A stretch of DNA of 64,000 nucleotides from assembly GCF_010501095.1 (NCBI RefSeq), contig NZ_QVMP01000016.1, forward strand, positions 1-64,000, read 5' to 3'. This stretch comes from Dysgonomonas sp. 520. GTDB taxonomy: Bacteria > Bacteroidota > Bacteroidia > Bacteroidales > Dysgonomonadaceae. The translations under genes and the position numbers were made by a program. Positions 35,616 to 44,775 of this stretch are shown here, piece by piece (the first letter of the stretch is position 1; every line of letters starts with the position of its first letter). Below the pieces are notes generated by a model, which ran no database searches, was not told the origin of the DNA, and was given only the letters and a program-made list of their open reading frames with translations.

Positions 35616-37310
35616 TTATTTGTTTTTTTCTTTAGCCCAAGAATCTTTAAGTGAAACTGTCCGGTTAAAGATTAATTCAGATTCACTTGAATCAGGGTCT
35701 ACATTGAAATAACCAATCCGTTGAAATTGAAAACTATCTAACGGTTTTGCCGTTTTTACGAATGGTTCGATCTTACAATTTTTCAATGTTTTGAGCGAAT
35801 CGGGATTCATCATTTCCCTGAAATCACGGTCTTTATCTTCCAAGGTGTCTTCAACGTTGAACAGGCGGTCATACAAACGAACTGTCATGTCTATGGCGTC
35901 GTTGCAAGATACCCAATGAATGGTTCCTTTTACCTTGCGACTGCTTTCCGACATTCCGCTTTTTGTGAGAGGATCGTATTCTGCATATACTTCTACAACC
36001 TCACCATCATCATTTTTTTTGCATCCTGTACATTTTACGATGTAAGCGTTTTTCAAACGAACCTCTTGTCCGGGAGTGAGCCTGAAATATTTTTTCGGAG
36101 CATCTTCCATGAAGTCGTCCCTCTCGATAAATAATTCTCTTGAAAACATTACTTCATGCGATCCTGCGTTTTCATCTTCAGGATTATTTTGAGCTGTCAG
36201 GCTTTCTGTTTTATCTTCTTGATAATTAGTTATTATCAGTTTGATAGGGTCGATAACGGCAGACACCCGGGTTGCCTTCTTGTTGAGGTCTTCCCTTACC
36301 GAATATTCTAGCAACGCTACATCTATAAGTCCGTCGACCTTGGTATATCCTATTTTATCAATAAAATTACGGATAGATTCAGGTGTATACCCTCTTCTCC
36401 GGTATCCGCAGATTGTGGGCATACGTGGGTCGTCCCATCCGCTAACGAGATTTTCCTTCACCAGTTGCAATAGTTTACGCTTGCTCATAACTGTGTAGGT
36501 CAGGTTCAATCTGTTAAATTCATACTGATGAGGGCGATAGCTATCTGTTGCAAGTTGATCTATAAACCAATCGTAAAGAGGGCGGTGCGGCACAAACTCA
36601 AGAGTACATATCGAGTGTGTAACACCTTCGAAATAATCACTTTGTCCGTGAGCAAAATCATACATCGGATAGGCTTGCCATGTTGTGCCCGTTCTGTGAT
36701 GAGGATGTTTTACAATCCGGTAGATAATAGGATCACGGAAGTGCATGTTGGATGAAGCCATGTCTATCTTGGCACGAAGAACGGCCGAACCTTCTTCCAG
36801 TTCGCCGATTCTCATTTTTTCGAACAAATCGAGGTTTTCCTCTATTGGCCTGTCTCTGTATGGACTATTTACCCCTGCTTGTGTAGGAGTTCCTTTTTGC
36901 TTTGCTATTTCTTCTGCCGATTGCTCGTCAATGTATGCTTTTCCTTCTTTTATCAGTTTCACCGCAAAATCCCACAGTTGGGTGAAATAGTCGGATGCAT
37001 AAAATACATTCTCCCAGTCGAAACCAAGCCATTTTATATCTTCCATGATCGAGTCAACATATTCTACGTCTTCTTTCACGGGGTTGGTGTCATCGAAACG
37101 GAGATTGCAAATGCCTCCATATTTTTTTGCTAAACCGAAATCTATGCAGATGGCTTTGGCATGTCCGATGTGCAGGTAACCATTTGGCTCCGGCGGGAAA
37201 CGGGTCTGAATTTTTTTGTCGTTTATTCCTTCCTTCAAATCGTTTTCCACAATCACCTCAATAAAATTGAGGCTTTTCTTTTCTGACGTATTTTCAGCAT
37301 TTTCCATCAT
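35616..37310 (-). CDS. glnS: glutaminyl-tRNA synthetase
   Basis: A 564-residue class Ic aminoacyl-tRNA synthetase. The HIGH signature is at 47-50 (PPEPNGYLHIGHAKA), and KMSKS is present as VMSKRKL. Further GlnRS-specific segments include RFDDTNPVKEDVEYVDSI, the TICGYRRRGYTPESIRNF segment and a C-terminal anticodon-binding beta-barrel pair. It attaches glutamine to tRNA-Gln, so this organism charges tRNA-Gln directly. Note the N-terminal start MMENAE, where either Met is possible. It is the middle gene of a small operon. Confidence 0.95.
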   Translation of the reverse strand: MMENAENTSEKKSLNFIEVIVENDLKEGINDKKIQTRFPPEPNGYLHIGHAKAICIDFGLAKKYGGICNLRFDDTNPVKEDVEYVDSIMEDIKWLGFDWENVFYASDYFTQLWDFAVKLIKEGKAYIDEQSAEEIAKQKGTPTQAGVNSPYRDRPIEENLDLFEKMRIGELEEGSAVLRAKIDMASSNMHFRDPIIYRIVKHPHHRTGTTWQAYPMYDFAHGQSDYFEGVTHSICTLEFVPHRPLYDWFIDQLATDSYRPHQYEFNRLNLTYTVMSKRKLLQLVKENLVSGWDDPRMPTICGYRRRGYTPESIRNFIDKIGYTKVDGLIDVALLEYSVREDLNKKATRVSAVIDPIKLIITNYQEDKTESLTAQNNPEDENAGSHEVMFSRELFIERDDFMEDAPKKYFRLTPGQEVRLKNAYIVKCTGCKKNDDGEVVEVYAEYDPLTKSGMSESSRKVKGTIHWVSCNDAIDMTVRLYDRLFNVEDTLEDKDRDFREMMNPDSLKTLKNCKIEPFVKTAKPLDSFQFQRIGYFNVDPDSSESELIFNRTVSLKDSWAKEKNK

Positions 37311-37333
37311 TATGTCTGTTCTTTATATTACGT

Positions 37334-37600
37334 TTATTGTTTCTCAGTAGTCAAATTTTCGTCTAAATATTTTTTGTATAAAGATTCAAATTTAATAGAA
37401 TCTTCTTTTAATTTGTATCTGTCCATTATTTCTTTTGCTTGTAAAAAAGTCATTTCTGAACTGTCTAAATCCAATTTCTTCGAATATTCTAATGACAACT
37501 TTGTCAATCCGGCAGCTTCTTTCGCTTCTTCTTCCACCGATTTTCCACACGATGCAGCCGCTACTAAAAATAACAGGTATACAAGCAATTTGTTGACCAT
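37334..37600 (-). CDS. small lipoprotein upstream of glnS
   Basis: An 88-residue protein (start MVNKLLVYLLFLVAAASCGK) with a clear lipobox at AASC (Cys18). The mature part is a charged, helical, probably coiled-coil segment (EEEAKEAAGLTKLSLEYSKKL). The frame extends 14 codons upstream, but the internal Met gives a normal signal peptide. It lies 23 bp upstream of glnS on the same strand. No family recognised. Confidence 0.65.
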   Translation of the reverse strand: MVNKLLVYLLFLVAAASCGKSVEEEAKEAAGLTKLSLEYSKKLDLDSSEMTFLQAKEIMDRYKLKEDSIKFESLYKKYLDENLTTEKQ

Positions 37601-37775
37601 TACATGAAAATTTGGACAAAGGTAAGCAAAATTCATATACATACATATCGGCTCTATAATATATGGAACAAAGTTTTTGATTCAATAATAATCTGTGTTT
37701 ATGTTATTCTATATTTAGTTAAATTTTAATACATTTGTAGTTAACTTAATCACATAAATATATTACTGAAAGAAC

Positions 37776-38810
37776 ATGAAAAAGAAAATTCTAGTAACAG
37801 GGGGAGCCGGATACATTGGTTCTCATACTACGGTAGAGCTGCAAAATGCAGGATATGAGGTTGTTATTATTGATGATCTTTCCAATTCTACGATTGATTC
37901 TATCGACGGTATCGAGAAAATAACAGGGGTAAGACCTCATTTCGAGCAGATAGACTGTAATGATCTGCCCGCCTTGAAAGAACTTGTGAAGAAACACGGC
38001 GATATTCAGGGGATTATACATTTTGCGGCAAGTAAGGCTGTGGGCGAATCGGTACAGAAGCCATTGCTTTACTACAGAAACAACATAGATTCACTTATTA
38101 ATATGTTGGAGATAATGCCTGAAAATAAAATTAAAGGTATTGTTTTCTCTTCTTCTTGTACGGTATACGGAGAGCCGGACAACAACCCGATCGACGAAAC
38201 AGCACCTATCAAACCGGCAACGTCTCCTTATGGAAACACAAAGCAAATAAACGAGGAAATTATTCAGGATTATATTCGTTCGGGTGCTCCTATCAAGAGC
38301 ATTATCCTTCGCTACTTCAATCCGATAGGTGCTCATCCATCTGCCGAAATTGGCGAGTTACCTAATGGAGTACCTCAAAATCTTATACCATTCATCACTC
38401 AAACGGCAATTGGTGTGAGAGAGTGTTTGAGCGTATTTGGTGATGATTATAATACACCTGATGGTTCTTGCATCCGCGACTTTATCAATGTTGTAGACTT
38501 AGCCAAAGCACACGTGATTGCAATGGACAGGATGTTGGAAGATAAATCGGACGAAAAAGTTGAAATTTTTAATCTGGGAACAGGAAACGGCGTTTCTGTA
38601 TTGGAACTGATTAATGGTTTTGAACGAGTGAACGATGTGAAGCTGAACTATAAGATCGTAGCTCGTAGGGGGGGCGATATTGAGAAGATTTGGGCTGAAC
38701 CGACAAGAGCTAATAAAGTATTGGGTTGGAAAGCTGTGGAAACTTTGGATGATACGCTTAAGTCTGCCTGGTTGTGGCAATTGAAGTTGAGAGAAAAAGG
38801 AATTATGTAA
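37776..38810 (+). CDS. galE: UDP-glucose 4-epimerase
   Basis: A 344-residue extended short-chain dehydrogenase. NAD-binding GGAGYIGS is at 9-16, with Ser125-127 and the catalytic Tyr152-x3-Lys156 (SPYGNTK). Sugar-nucleotide segments RYFNPIGAHPSAEIGE and CIRDFINVVDLAKAH are typical of GalE. It interconverts UDP-glucose and UDP-galactose (and possibly the N-acetyl forms) for galactose metabolism and surface polysaccharides. It is divergent from the glnS operon. A -7-like TACATTTG lies at 37730-37737. It is convergent with the CapD-type gene, which also acts on UDP-sugars. Confidence 0.93.
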   Translation: MKKKILVTGGAGYIGSHTTVELQNAGYEVVIIDDLSNSTIDSIDGIEKITGVRPHFEQIDCNDLPALKELVKKHGDIQGIIHFAASKAVGESVQKPLLYYRNNIDSLINMLEIMPENKIKGIVFSSSCTVYGEPDNNPIDETAPIKPATSPYGNTKQINEEIIQDYIRSGAPIKSIILRYFNPIGAHPSAEIGELPNGVPQNLIPFITQTAIGVRECLSVFGDDYNTPDGSCIRDFINVVDLAKAHVIAMDRMLEDKSDEKVEIFNLGTGNGVSVLELINGFERVNDVKLNYKIVARRGGDIEKIWAEPTRANKVLGWKAVETLDDTLKSAWLWQLKLREKGIM

Positions 38811-38838
38811 TACCGTCTCACACAGTTTTAGATAAATG

Positions 38839-38868
38839 AAAACCTCCTTGAAATTTCAGGGAGGTTTT
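38839..38868. terminator. bidirectional terminator between galE and the CapD-type gene
   Basis: AAAACCTCC and its complement GGAGGTTTTT close a short loop containing TTGAAATTTCA. A T-run follows on the plus strand and an A-rich stretch allows use in the other direction. Confidence 0.8.
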
Positions 38869-38900
38869 TATTTGGGTTTATGTTTTACTGTTATCTTTCG

Positions 38901-40835
38901 TTAGTCTTCAAGTACCTTGTCAAATTCGCAGAACTTTGAGTTTTTACTGATAAACTCAGGCACTAACTCCTTCATTAGTTTTACTGTCTGTTTAATATCT
39001 ACTCTTCTCGAATTTAATACAAGCTCGTCAATCAAATCTATTATTTCAAAATACTCGTATTCCCTAACCTTGGCTATCAATATCTTCTCGTGATCGGTCG
39101 GAATCACTTGTTCCGAGTCGTTAAGTAATTCTTCATATAGCTTTTCACCGGGGCGTAGACCCGAAAACTCAATTTTTATATCTATGCCGGGACGCAATCC
39201 TGCCAATTCTATCATCTTTGTAGCTAAATCCAGTATTTTTACAGGCTTGCCCATGTCAAATACATATATATATCCTGTATGACCTATTGCAGATGCTTCC
39301 AAAACCAATCGGCAAGCCTCTGGGATAGTCATGAAGTAGCGGGTAATTTCCGGATCGGTCACAGTTAGAGGTCCGCCGGCGTCAATTTGTTTTTTAAACA
39401 ATGGTATCACTGATCCATTGCTGCCCAGTACATTGCCGAAACGTGTTGTGACAAACTTTATGTTTTGCCTTAAATCTTTCCGCATAGCAAGACTTTGTAC
39501 GTATATCTCGGCTATACGTTTCGACGCACCCATAATGTTTGTTGGATTCACGGCCTTGTCTGTGGATACCATAACAAACATTTCTACGTTGTTTTTTATC
39601 GCAAAATCAGCAACAAGGCTTGTTCCGTATACGTTGGTCATGATGGCTTCACATGGGTTGTTTTCCATCATGGGCACATGTTTGTATGCGGCGGCATGAT
39701 AAACGATATCGGGTTTATGTCTGGAGAAAACCATGTTTAGCCTTTCCTGATTCCTTACATCTCCGATAACGGATACAAAATTCAGTTTTTTGTATTTTTC
39801 TTTCAGTTCAATGTCCAAATCATTCAGAGGAGTTTCGGCTATATCCAGACACACAACCAATTGAGGTCCGAAGTTGGCCAATTGTCTTACGATTTCACTT
39901 CCGATAGAACCAGCGGCTCCTGTTACCAGTACCGTTTTTCCTTTTATATTGTCTTCTATTATTCCGGTACTGATTTTTATTTCTTTTCTTCCTAATAGGT
40001 CTTCAATCTGAACGGGGCGTATTTGTTTGTGCAGTTCTTCTTGTACATCTCTTATTTTAGGGAGTACGAACGATTTAATCCCTTCATTTAACAGTTTTTC
40101 AACAAGATCTTTTTCTTGCATCAAGATTTCTTCATCCGGGAAAAGGATCGTTTTGACCGTATATTTTTTCAGTTCGTTCAAATTCTTTCTTTCAACATAT
40201 ATTATGGGCGTACTTTCGATTCTTTTTGAATTTCCATTCTTTTCCACAGATAAAAATCCGGCTACCTTATAACGTGTCTGAGAAACATGTAATGCTTCTT
40301 TCAGAGAAACGCTTTGAGGTGATGTGCCATATACGTATATAGGAATCATGTTGCTGCAGGAGTGTGTTATGGCTAAATATCGGCGATATCCGAATACAAT
40401 GAAAAGCCTTATCCCCAAAATAGAAAATAAAGATGTGGTTAGAGCTATTATTGTATATGCCAGTAGAACGCTTCCCGATACACCTCCGATTGCGAAATAA
40501 ACAATGCCGAATATTGTTACATGAGAAACCACTAAGCAAAACAATATGAGCTGCATTTCGTAGATTGTGGAGTATCGTATGATGCCTTGATATGTTCTGA
40601 ATAGAAGAAAATAGGTCAGAAAGGTGGACAAGGAAACAAATAGAAGCCACCTGAAATCGGGAAAGTTGACATTTAGGCTTTGATAAACTTGCTGAACAAT
40701 GGAGTAGGATATAACCACTGAAAAAAGAATGAGGAAGAGGTCAATTAGAAGTACAAACCATTTGTTTAGAAATTTACTTTCGAAAAAAGCAATATATGAA
40801 TTATATAGAAACTTGTATATAAAAGATTCACTCAT
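38901..40835 (-). CDS. UDP-N-acetylhexosamine 4,6-dehydratase, membrane type (CapD/PglF/WbpM)
   Basis: A 644-residue protein with four N-terminal membrane segments (residues about 26-48, 64-80, 95-117, 122-145), a CoA-binding-like linker domain and a C-terminal extended SDR domain. The nucleotide motif TGAAGSIG is at 305-312. The catalytic Tyr is replaced by Met435 with Lys439 (NIMGASK), which is characteristic of the large 4,6-dehydratases. It makes the UDP-4-keto-6-deoxy sugar for O-antigen, capsule or glycoprotein glycans. It is a single gene here; other glycan genes may lie elsewhere. Confidence 0.88.
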   Translation of the reverse strand: MSESFIYKFLYNSYIAFFESKFLNKWFVLLIDLFLILFSVVISYSIVQQVYQSLNVNFPDFRWLLFVSLSTFLTYFLLFRTYQGIIRYSTIYEMQLILFCLVVSHVTIFGIVYFAIGGVSGSVLLAYTIIALTTSLFSILGIRLFIVFGYRRYLAITHSCSNMIPIYVYGTSPQSVSLKEALHVSQTRYKVAGFLSVEKNGNSKRIESTPIIYVERKNLNELKKYTVKTILFPDEEILMQEKDLVEKLLNEGIKSFVLPKIRDVQEELHKQIRPVQIEDLLGRKEIKISTGIIEDNIKGKTVLVTGAAGSIGSEIVRQLANFGPQLVVCLDIAETPLNDLDIELKEKYKKLNFVSVIGDVRNQERLNMVFSRHKPDIVYHAAAYKHVPMMENNPCEAIMTNVYGTSLVADFAIKNNVEMFVMVSTDKAVNPTNIMGASKRIAEIYVQSLAMRKDLRQNIKFVTTRFGNVLGSNGSVIPLFKKQIDAGGPLTVTDPEITRYFMTIPEACRLVLEASAIGHTGYIYVFDMGKPVKILDLATKMIELAGLRPGIDIKIEFSGLRPGEKLYEELLNDSEQVIPTDHEKILIAKVREYEYFEIIDLIDELVLNSRRVDIKQTVKLMKELVPEFISKNSKFCEFDKVLED

Positions 40836-41260
40836 AACCTAATTAATTTTTTTAATAAAAAGTCTATTTCAGATTTCCGTGTACATTTAAAAAACAATTC
40901 ATTTTTATCCGCGAGCAATCCTGCGAACGAAAGAAATATAGAATATTTAACACAATTCATCTTTTATTTGTTCAAAATAAACACACAAAAAGTATTTTAT
41001 TCTAAATTCTGATAATATAAATTAATCATCTACTGAGTAACCACCTCGTTATTTGATGGAAATCCAAGTATTATATTGTGATTGGTGAAAGTAAATAAGT
41101 TTACTTTCATTTTCTCACTAAATTTAAGTATAGTTTTGTTACAGCTATACAAAATTACAAAGAATATCTAAATAAACAGTAAATAAGTATACTTTATTCT
41201 GTTTTTTGTATGTAAATGGACCTGAAATCCTGTGGGGAAGCGGAATTCCATTTTTTTTTT
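40836..41260. other. intergenic region with a duplicated palindrome
   Basis: 425 bp without a gene. It contains a 10-bp-arm palindrome at 41086-41109 (TGAAAGTAAA, loop TAAG, and the complement). A related copy lies at 41178-41198 (AGTAAATAAGTATACTTTA), 88 bp apart. Both lie upstream of the CapD-type gene and could be operator sites for it. The first has no T-run beyond the arms, so it is not a terminator for the NlpC genes. Confidence 0.4.
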
Positions 41261-41818
41261 CTAGTTATACCGACCTCCCATTCTCCATGCTTTTTTGTAA
41301 AAACCTTCGAATAATGTACTTACTAAGACCTTTTTGCGAGCTGATGATGCATGTACAAAAAAACCGTCTTTAAGATATATTCCTACATGGTTTATTTTGC
41401 TATGCTTTTTTGATGTGGCAAAGAATACCATGTCTCCCGGCTTCAATTTTTCGGGTGATGATATTTTTACGGGCACGCTTTTCGACAGGGAGTTGCTATT
41501 GTGGTCTATTTCTTTTCCGAAAAGCATATTGTAGAGTACTCTTGTGAAGCCGGAGCAATCTACACCTTCCTTTCTGCTGTTGCCTCCCCAAGTGTATTTT
41601 ACATCCAGCCAATCGGCGGCAGTTTCATACAATGGCATATGTGTTGTATCCGACTCGCATATTTCAAATCCGAGTCTGTTTGATAGTTCTTTCGTTTTTT
41701 TACTTTCTATAGCAGGGGGTGTTTCAGCCATGCCTTGCTTTTTCTGTGCGCTGAGCGTTGAACAGATGGAGACGATAAGAATTGTTAGTGTGAAAAAAAA
41801 CTTTTTCGGTGTATTCAT
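41261..41818 (-). CDS. NlpC/P60-family cell-wall hydrolase
   Basis: A 185-residue exported cysteine peptidase (signal peptide 1-24). The catalytic Cys88 in VDCSGF and His144 in KINHVGIYLK are present, and His156 in VHASS is the probable third residue. These enzymes cut peptide bonds in peptidoglycan stem peptides. The mature protein is short, with only the catalytic domain. It lies 28 bp downstream of a close paralogue, suggesting a tandem duplication and joint expression. Confidence 0.88.
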   Translation of the reverse strand: MNTPKKFFFTLTILIVSICSTLSAQKKQGMAETPPAIESKKTKELSNRLGFEICESDTTHMPLYETAADWLDVKYTWGGNSRKEGVDCSGFTRVLYNMLFGKEIDHNSNSLSKSVPVKISSPEKLKPGDMVFFATSKKHSKINHVGIYLKDGFFVHASSARKKVLVSTLFEGFYKKAWRMGGRYN

Positions 41819-41846
41819 TTTATAGTGGTTGTATATGCTTATTCAT

Positions 41847-42488
41847 TCAATTCAGGAGATTGCTCGTCGCAATGTCTTTTTCCAAAAGGCTTGTCTCTGA
41901 GAGTAAGAGGGTTTCTGAGGTCAGGTCGGGTATTGGCATAAATCGAATAGGATATTGGCCGAGGTTTACTCTCCCTCCTTTCTTCCATGCTCTCTGATAG
42001 TATGCTTCATCTAAACTGCTGACGATAACCCCTCTGCTGCACGATGCGTGTACGAATTTGTTGTCTTTCAGGTAGATACCTACATGGTTTATTCCCTTCT
42101 TTCGTCCTCCGGTTGCAAAAAATACCATGTCGCCGGGTTGCAAGTCTTCTTTTTTTACATCAGCCAGAAGATTGTTTGCAATATCTATACTTCTTCTGTT
42201 CAGTATTTTATCGTATACTGCCCTGTATATGCTTCCGGTCAACCCCGAACAATCTATGCCCGAAAAAGACATGCCTCCACGCCTGTATCGTGTGCCAAGC
42301 CATTTTGCAGCCTCTCTATATAATGGTATGTTGGTAGAATGTTCACTAATATCTATTCCTAGTCTTTTCGATAAATTGCCGATGTCGAAAGATTGTCGCT
42401 TTTGAGCCGATACCAGACTTGTGGAGGAGGTAGCAAAAAGTAATAATATGAGTAATAAAGATGTTAAATGTCTGTTATTTGGCTTCAT
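41847..42488 (-). CDS. NlpC/P60-family cell-wall hydrolase, paralogue
   Basis: A 213-residue exported protein (start MKPNNRHLTSLLLIL; an upstream Met at 42524 would spoil the signal peptide). It has the same core as its neighbour: GIDCSGLTG with the catalytic Cys, GINHVGIYLK with His, and VHASC. Both copies share the SNRLG/SKRLG and YREAAKWLG/YETAADWLD segments before the catalytic Cys, so they arose by duplication. It has a longer C-terminal tail than its neighbour. It should act in the periplasm on peptidoglycan. Confidence 0.88.
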   Translation of the reverse strand: MKPNNRHLTSLLLILLLFATSSTSLVSAQKRQSFDIGNLSKRLGIDISEHSTNIPLYREAAKWLGTRYRRGGMSFSGIDCSGLTGSIYRAVYDKILNRRSIDIANNLLADVKKEDLQPGDMVFFATGGRKKGINHVGIYLKDNKFVHASCSRGVIVSSLDEAYYQRAWKKGGRVNLGQYPIRFMPIPDLTSETLLLSETSLLEKDIATSNLLN

Positions 42489-42723
42489 TAGTGAAACTTT
42501 TTTCCGTTTAGATATTAGATGCAATGCACGAATGACAAAATTAAATAATTAATTAAAGAAACCAATACTTTATTGACATTATGAATAATGCTTTGCTTTC
42601 TATTGATAAATATTATATTGGTTGTTGTTTTGATTATTTCTTTCAGAGAAGAATCTTTCTGTTTTTTTAGGAAATAGGAGTTTAAGCGCTTATTTTTGCC
42701 CTAAAAATTACAAAATAGCAGAT

Positions 42724-43077
42724 ATGAGACAGGCTAAGTATTCAATATTGTATTATTTCACAAGTGATGAAATGTCTATTGTGGAGATAAAGAGAAACAT
42801 TGTAAGCGTTACCGATAAAAGAGATGTGAATTTCTGGTTGCTTTATGATAAGAAGAACGATTCGCTGAATCCGTTGAGTTTTGTGTCTATGGACAAGAAA
42901 GATGGCAAAGAATATCGCACGTTTGAAGATAGCCGGTTGGAGTTTGATGGCAATATGGCAAAATTTAATGATGGGAAAAAGGAATTTGTTTTGAAAGCCG
43001 TTTCTAAAAAGGAAGAATTGCCATTGGCGTTGAAAGATTCTATTGATGATTACATCCTGTTATTGTCTTTTCGTTAG
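42724..43077 (+). CDS. hypothetical protein
   Basis: A 117-residue soluble protein (MRQAKYSILYYFTSDEM start), predicted mixed alpha/beta with many Lys and Asp residues. No signal peptide and no recognised family. It sits divergently from the NlpC pair and 220 bp before tig. Its own promoter or operon partner is not evident. Confidence 0.55.
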   Translation: MRQAKYSILYYFTSDEMSIVEIKRNIVSVTDKRDVNFWLLYDKKNDSLNPLSFVSMDKKDGKEYRTFEDSRLEFDGNMAKFNDGKKEFVLKAVSKKEELPLALKDSIDDYILLLSFR

Positions 43078-43153
43078 TTTTTCATTTTCGTCACATTTGC
43101 CTATCTAAATGAAAACTAAAGAGGTGGGATGAAAATAAAAAATAAAAATTAAG

Positions 43154-43184
43154 TTTGAATATTTGGATATTAAGACTATTTTTG
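43154..43184 (+). promoter_or_regulatory. promoter of tig
   Basis: TTTG at 43154-43157, a 19-bp spacer and TATTTTTG at 43177-43184 fit the Bacteroidetes consensus. Predicted start near 43191, leaving a leader of about 107 nt before the ATG at 43298. Confidence 0.65.
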
Positions 43185-43297
43185 CAAGCTGAAAAAATGG
43201 TCTGATTGACTTTCCGGCTATTATTGTGTGCCTGGACTTATGGGCGCATTTCGTAAAAGATTGAATATAAATTACATAAAAAAGCAGATTAACAAAC

Positions 43298-44680
43298 ATG
43301 AATGTATCGCTTACCAATGTTGATAGCGTAAATGCTATCTTAAAGATCGAAGTAGAGAAAAATGATTATCAAGAGAAAGTAGATCAGGCTCTTAAAAATT
43401 TCAGAAGAAAAGCTAATGTACCGGGGTTTCGTCCGGGCACGGTGCCTGTTGGCATGGTGAAAAAAATGTATGGAAAATCAATCCTTGCGGAAGAAGTGAA
43501 TAAGTTGGTAGGGGAAAACCTATATAAATATATTACGGAAAACAAGCTGAATGTTTTGGGCGAACCTCTTACTAACGAAGAAAAGCAACAGCCTATTGAC
43601 TTTGCAACGGAAGGTAATTTCGAGTTTTTCTTCGACTTGGGTTTTGCTCCCGAAATTAAACTGGAATTGAGCAAAAAAGATAAGGTTGAATACTACAAAA
43701 TTTCTGTTGATGAAGAATTGGTAGATCAACAAATAGCTTCTTTCAGAGCTAACTATGGTAAGTATGAGTCGGTTGACGGAGAAGCTAAAGATACTGATAT
43801 GCTGAAAGGTATTGTCAGAGAATTGGACGAAAACAAGCAACCAAAAGAAGACGGCATTGTTGTGGAAGACGGCGTGTTGATGGCTTCTTATATGAAAAAT
43901 GAAGAAGAAAAAGCGAAATTCGCAGGGGTGAAAAAAGGAGATATTGTAATAATAAATCCGGCGAAAGCGTATGATGGAAACGAAGCCGAAATAGCATCAT
44001 TCCTTCATTTGCAAAAAGAAGAAGTGGAGTCTATTGCACCTGAATTTTCGTTCGAAGTATTAGACATTACCAGATACGAAGAGGCTGAAATGAATCAGGA
44101 ACTTTTCGATAAAATCTTTGGAGAAGGAGTTGTAACCACTGAGGCTGATTTCAGAGCAAAAGTGAAAGAAAATATTGCTCAACAACTTGAGCCGGATAGC
44201 GATTATAAATTCTTGCTTGATGCGAAGAAAATGTTGGAAAGCAAAGCCGGTGAGCTTCAATTTCCCGATGCTTTCTTGAAAAGATGGTTGATGGTGACAG
44301 GCAAAGACAGAACTGAAGAGTCGTTGGAAACAGACTATCCGAAAATTATAGAGGATTTGAAATTCCATCTTATAAAGGAGGAGATTGCAAAAACTGCAGA
44401 AATAAAAATAGACGAAAACGAATTGAAGGCTGCGGCAATAGCCTCAACCAGAGCGCAATTTGCTCAGTATGGTATGGCTAACCTTCCTGACGATATTCTT
44501 GAAAATTATGCAATGGAAACATTGAAAAAAGAAGATCAAAGGAGAAATTTGGTTGACAGGGTAATGGAACAAAAGATAATCGGATACTTGAAATCTACTC
44601 TAGGATTGAAAGAAAAATCGGTGACTCTTGACGAGTTCAAAAAATTCTTTGAACCGGCAGAAGCAGAATCGGCTGAATAA
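43298..44680 (+). CDS. tig: trigger factor (ribosome-associated chaperone)
   Basis: A 460-residue trigger factor. The N-terminal ribosome-binding domain has the family signature FRRKANVPGFRPGTVP, matching the GFRxGxxP loop. The middle, FKBP-like PPIase region is divergent, as usual in Bacteroidetes, and the C-terminal helical arms follow. It binds near the ribosomal exit and protects nascent chains. Slightly longer than the E. coli protein (432). It lies upstream of clpP and clpX, the classical tig-clpP-clpX order, here interrupted by a TonB-C-domain gene. Confidence 0.92.
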   Translation: MNVSLTNVDSVNAILKIEVEKNDYQEKVDQALKNFRRKANVPGFRPGTVPVGMVKKMYGKSILAEEVNKLVGENLYKYITENKLNVLGEPLTNEEKQQPIDFATEGNFEFFFDLGFAPEIKLELSKKDKVEYYKISVDEELVDQQIASFRANYGKYESVDGEAKDTDMLKGIVRELDENKQPKEDGIVVEDGVLMASYMKNEEEKAKFAGVKKGDIVIINPAKAYDGNEAEIASFLHLQKEEVESIAPEFSFEVLDITRYEEAEMNQELFDKIFGEGVVTTEADFRAKVKENIAQQLEPDSDYKFLLDAKKMLESKAGELQFPDAFLKRWLMVTGKDRTEESLETDYPKIIEDLKFHLIKEEIAKTAEIKIDENELKAAAIASTRAQFAQYGMANLPDDILENYAMETLKKEDQRRNLVDRVMEQKIIGYLKSTLGLKEKSVTLDEFKKFFEPAEAESAE

Positions 44681-44708
44681 GAATTCTCGAAAATGTATTT
44701 AAATTTGT

Positions 44709-44743
44709 GAGCCATGGTATTTTTATCATGGCTCCTTTTTTAT
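44709..44743 (+). terminator. rho-independent terminator after tig
   Basis: GAGCCATG (44709-44716) pairs with CATGGCTC (44727-44734), followed by CTTTTTTATT. Confidence 0.85.
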
Positions 44744-44775
44744 TATAAGGAATAACCTTAATACAAGCTAATGGT

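Noticed and set aside
43105-43317. 70-codon minus-strand frame before tig
   Set aside because: It overlaps the tig promoter and start region, has no family and is best explained as chance.
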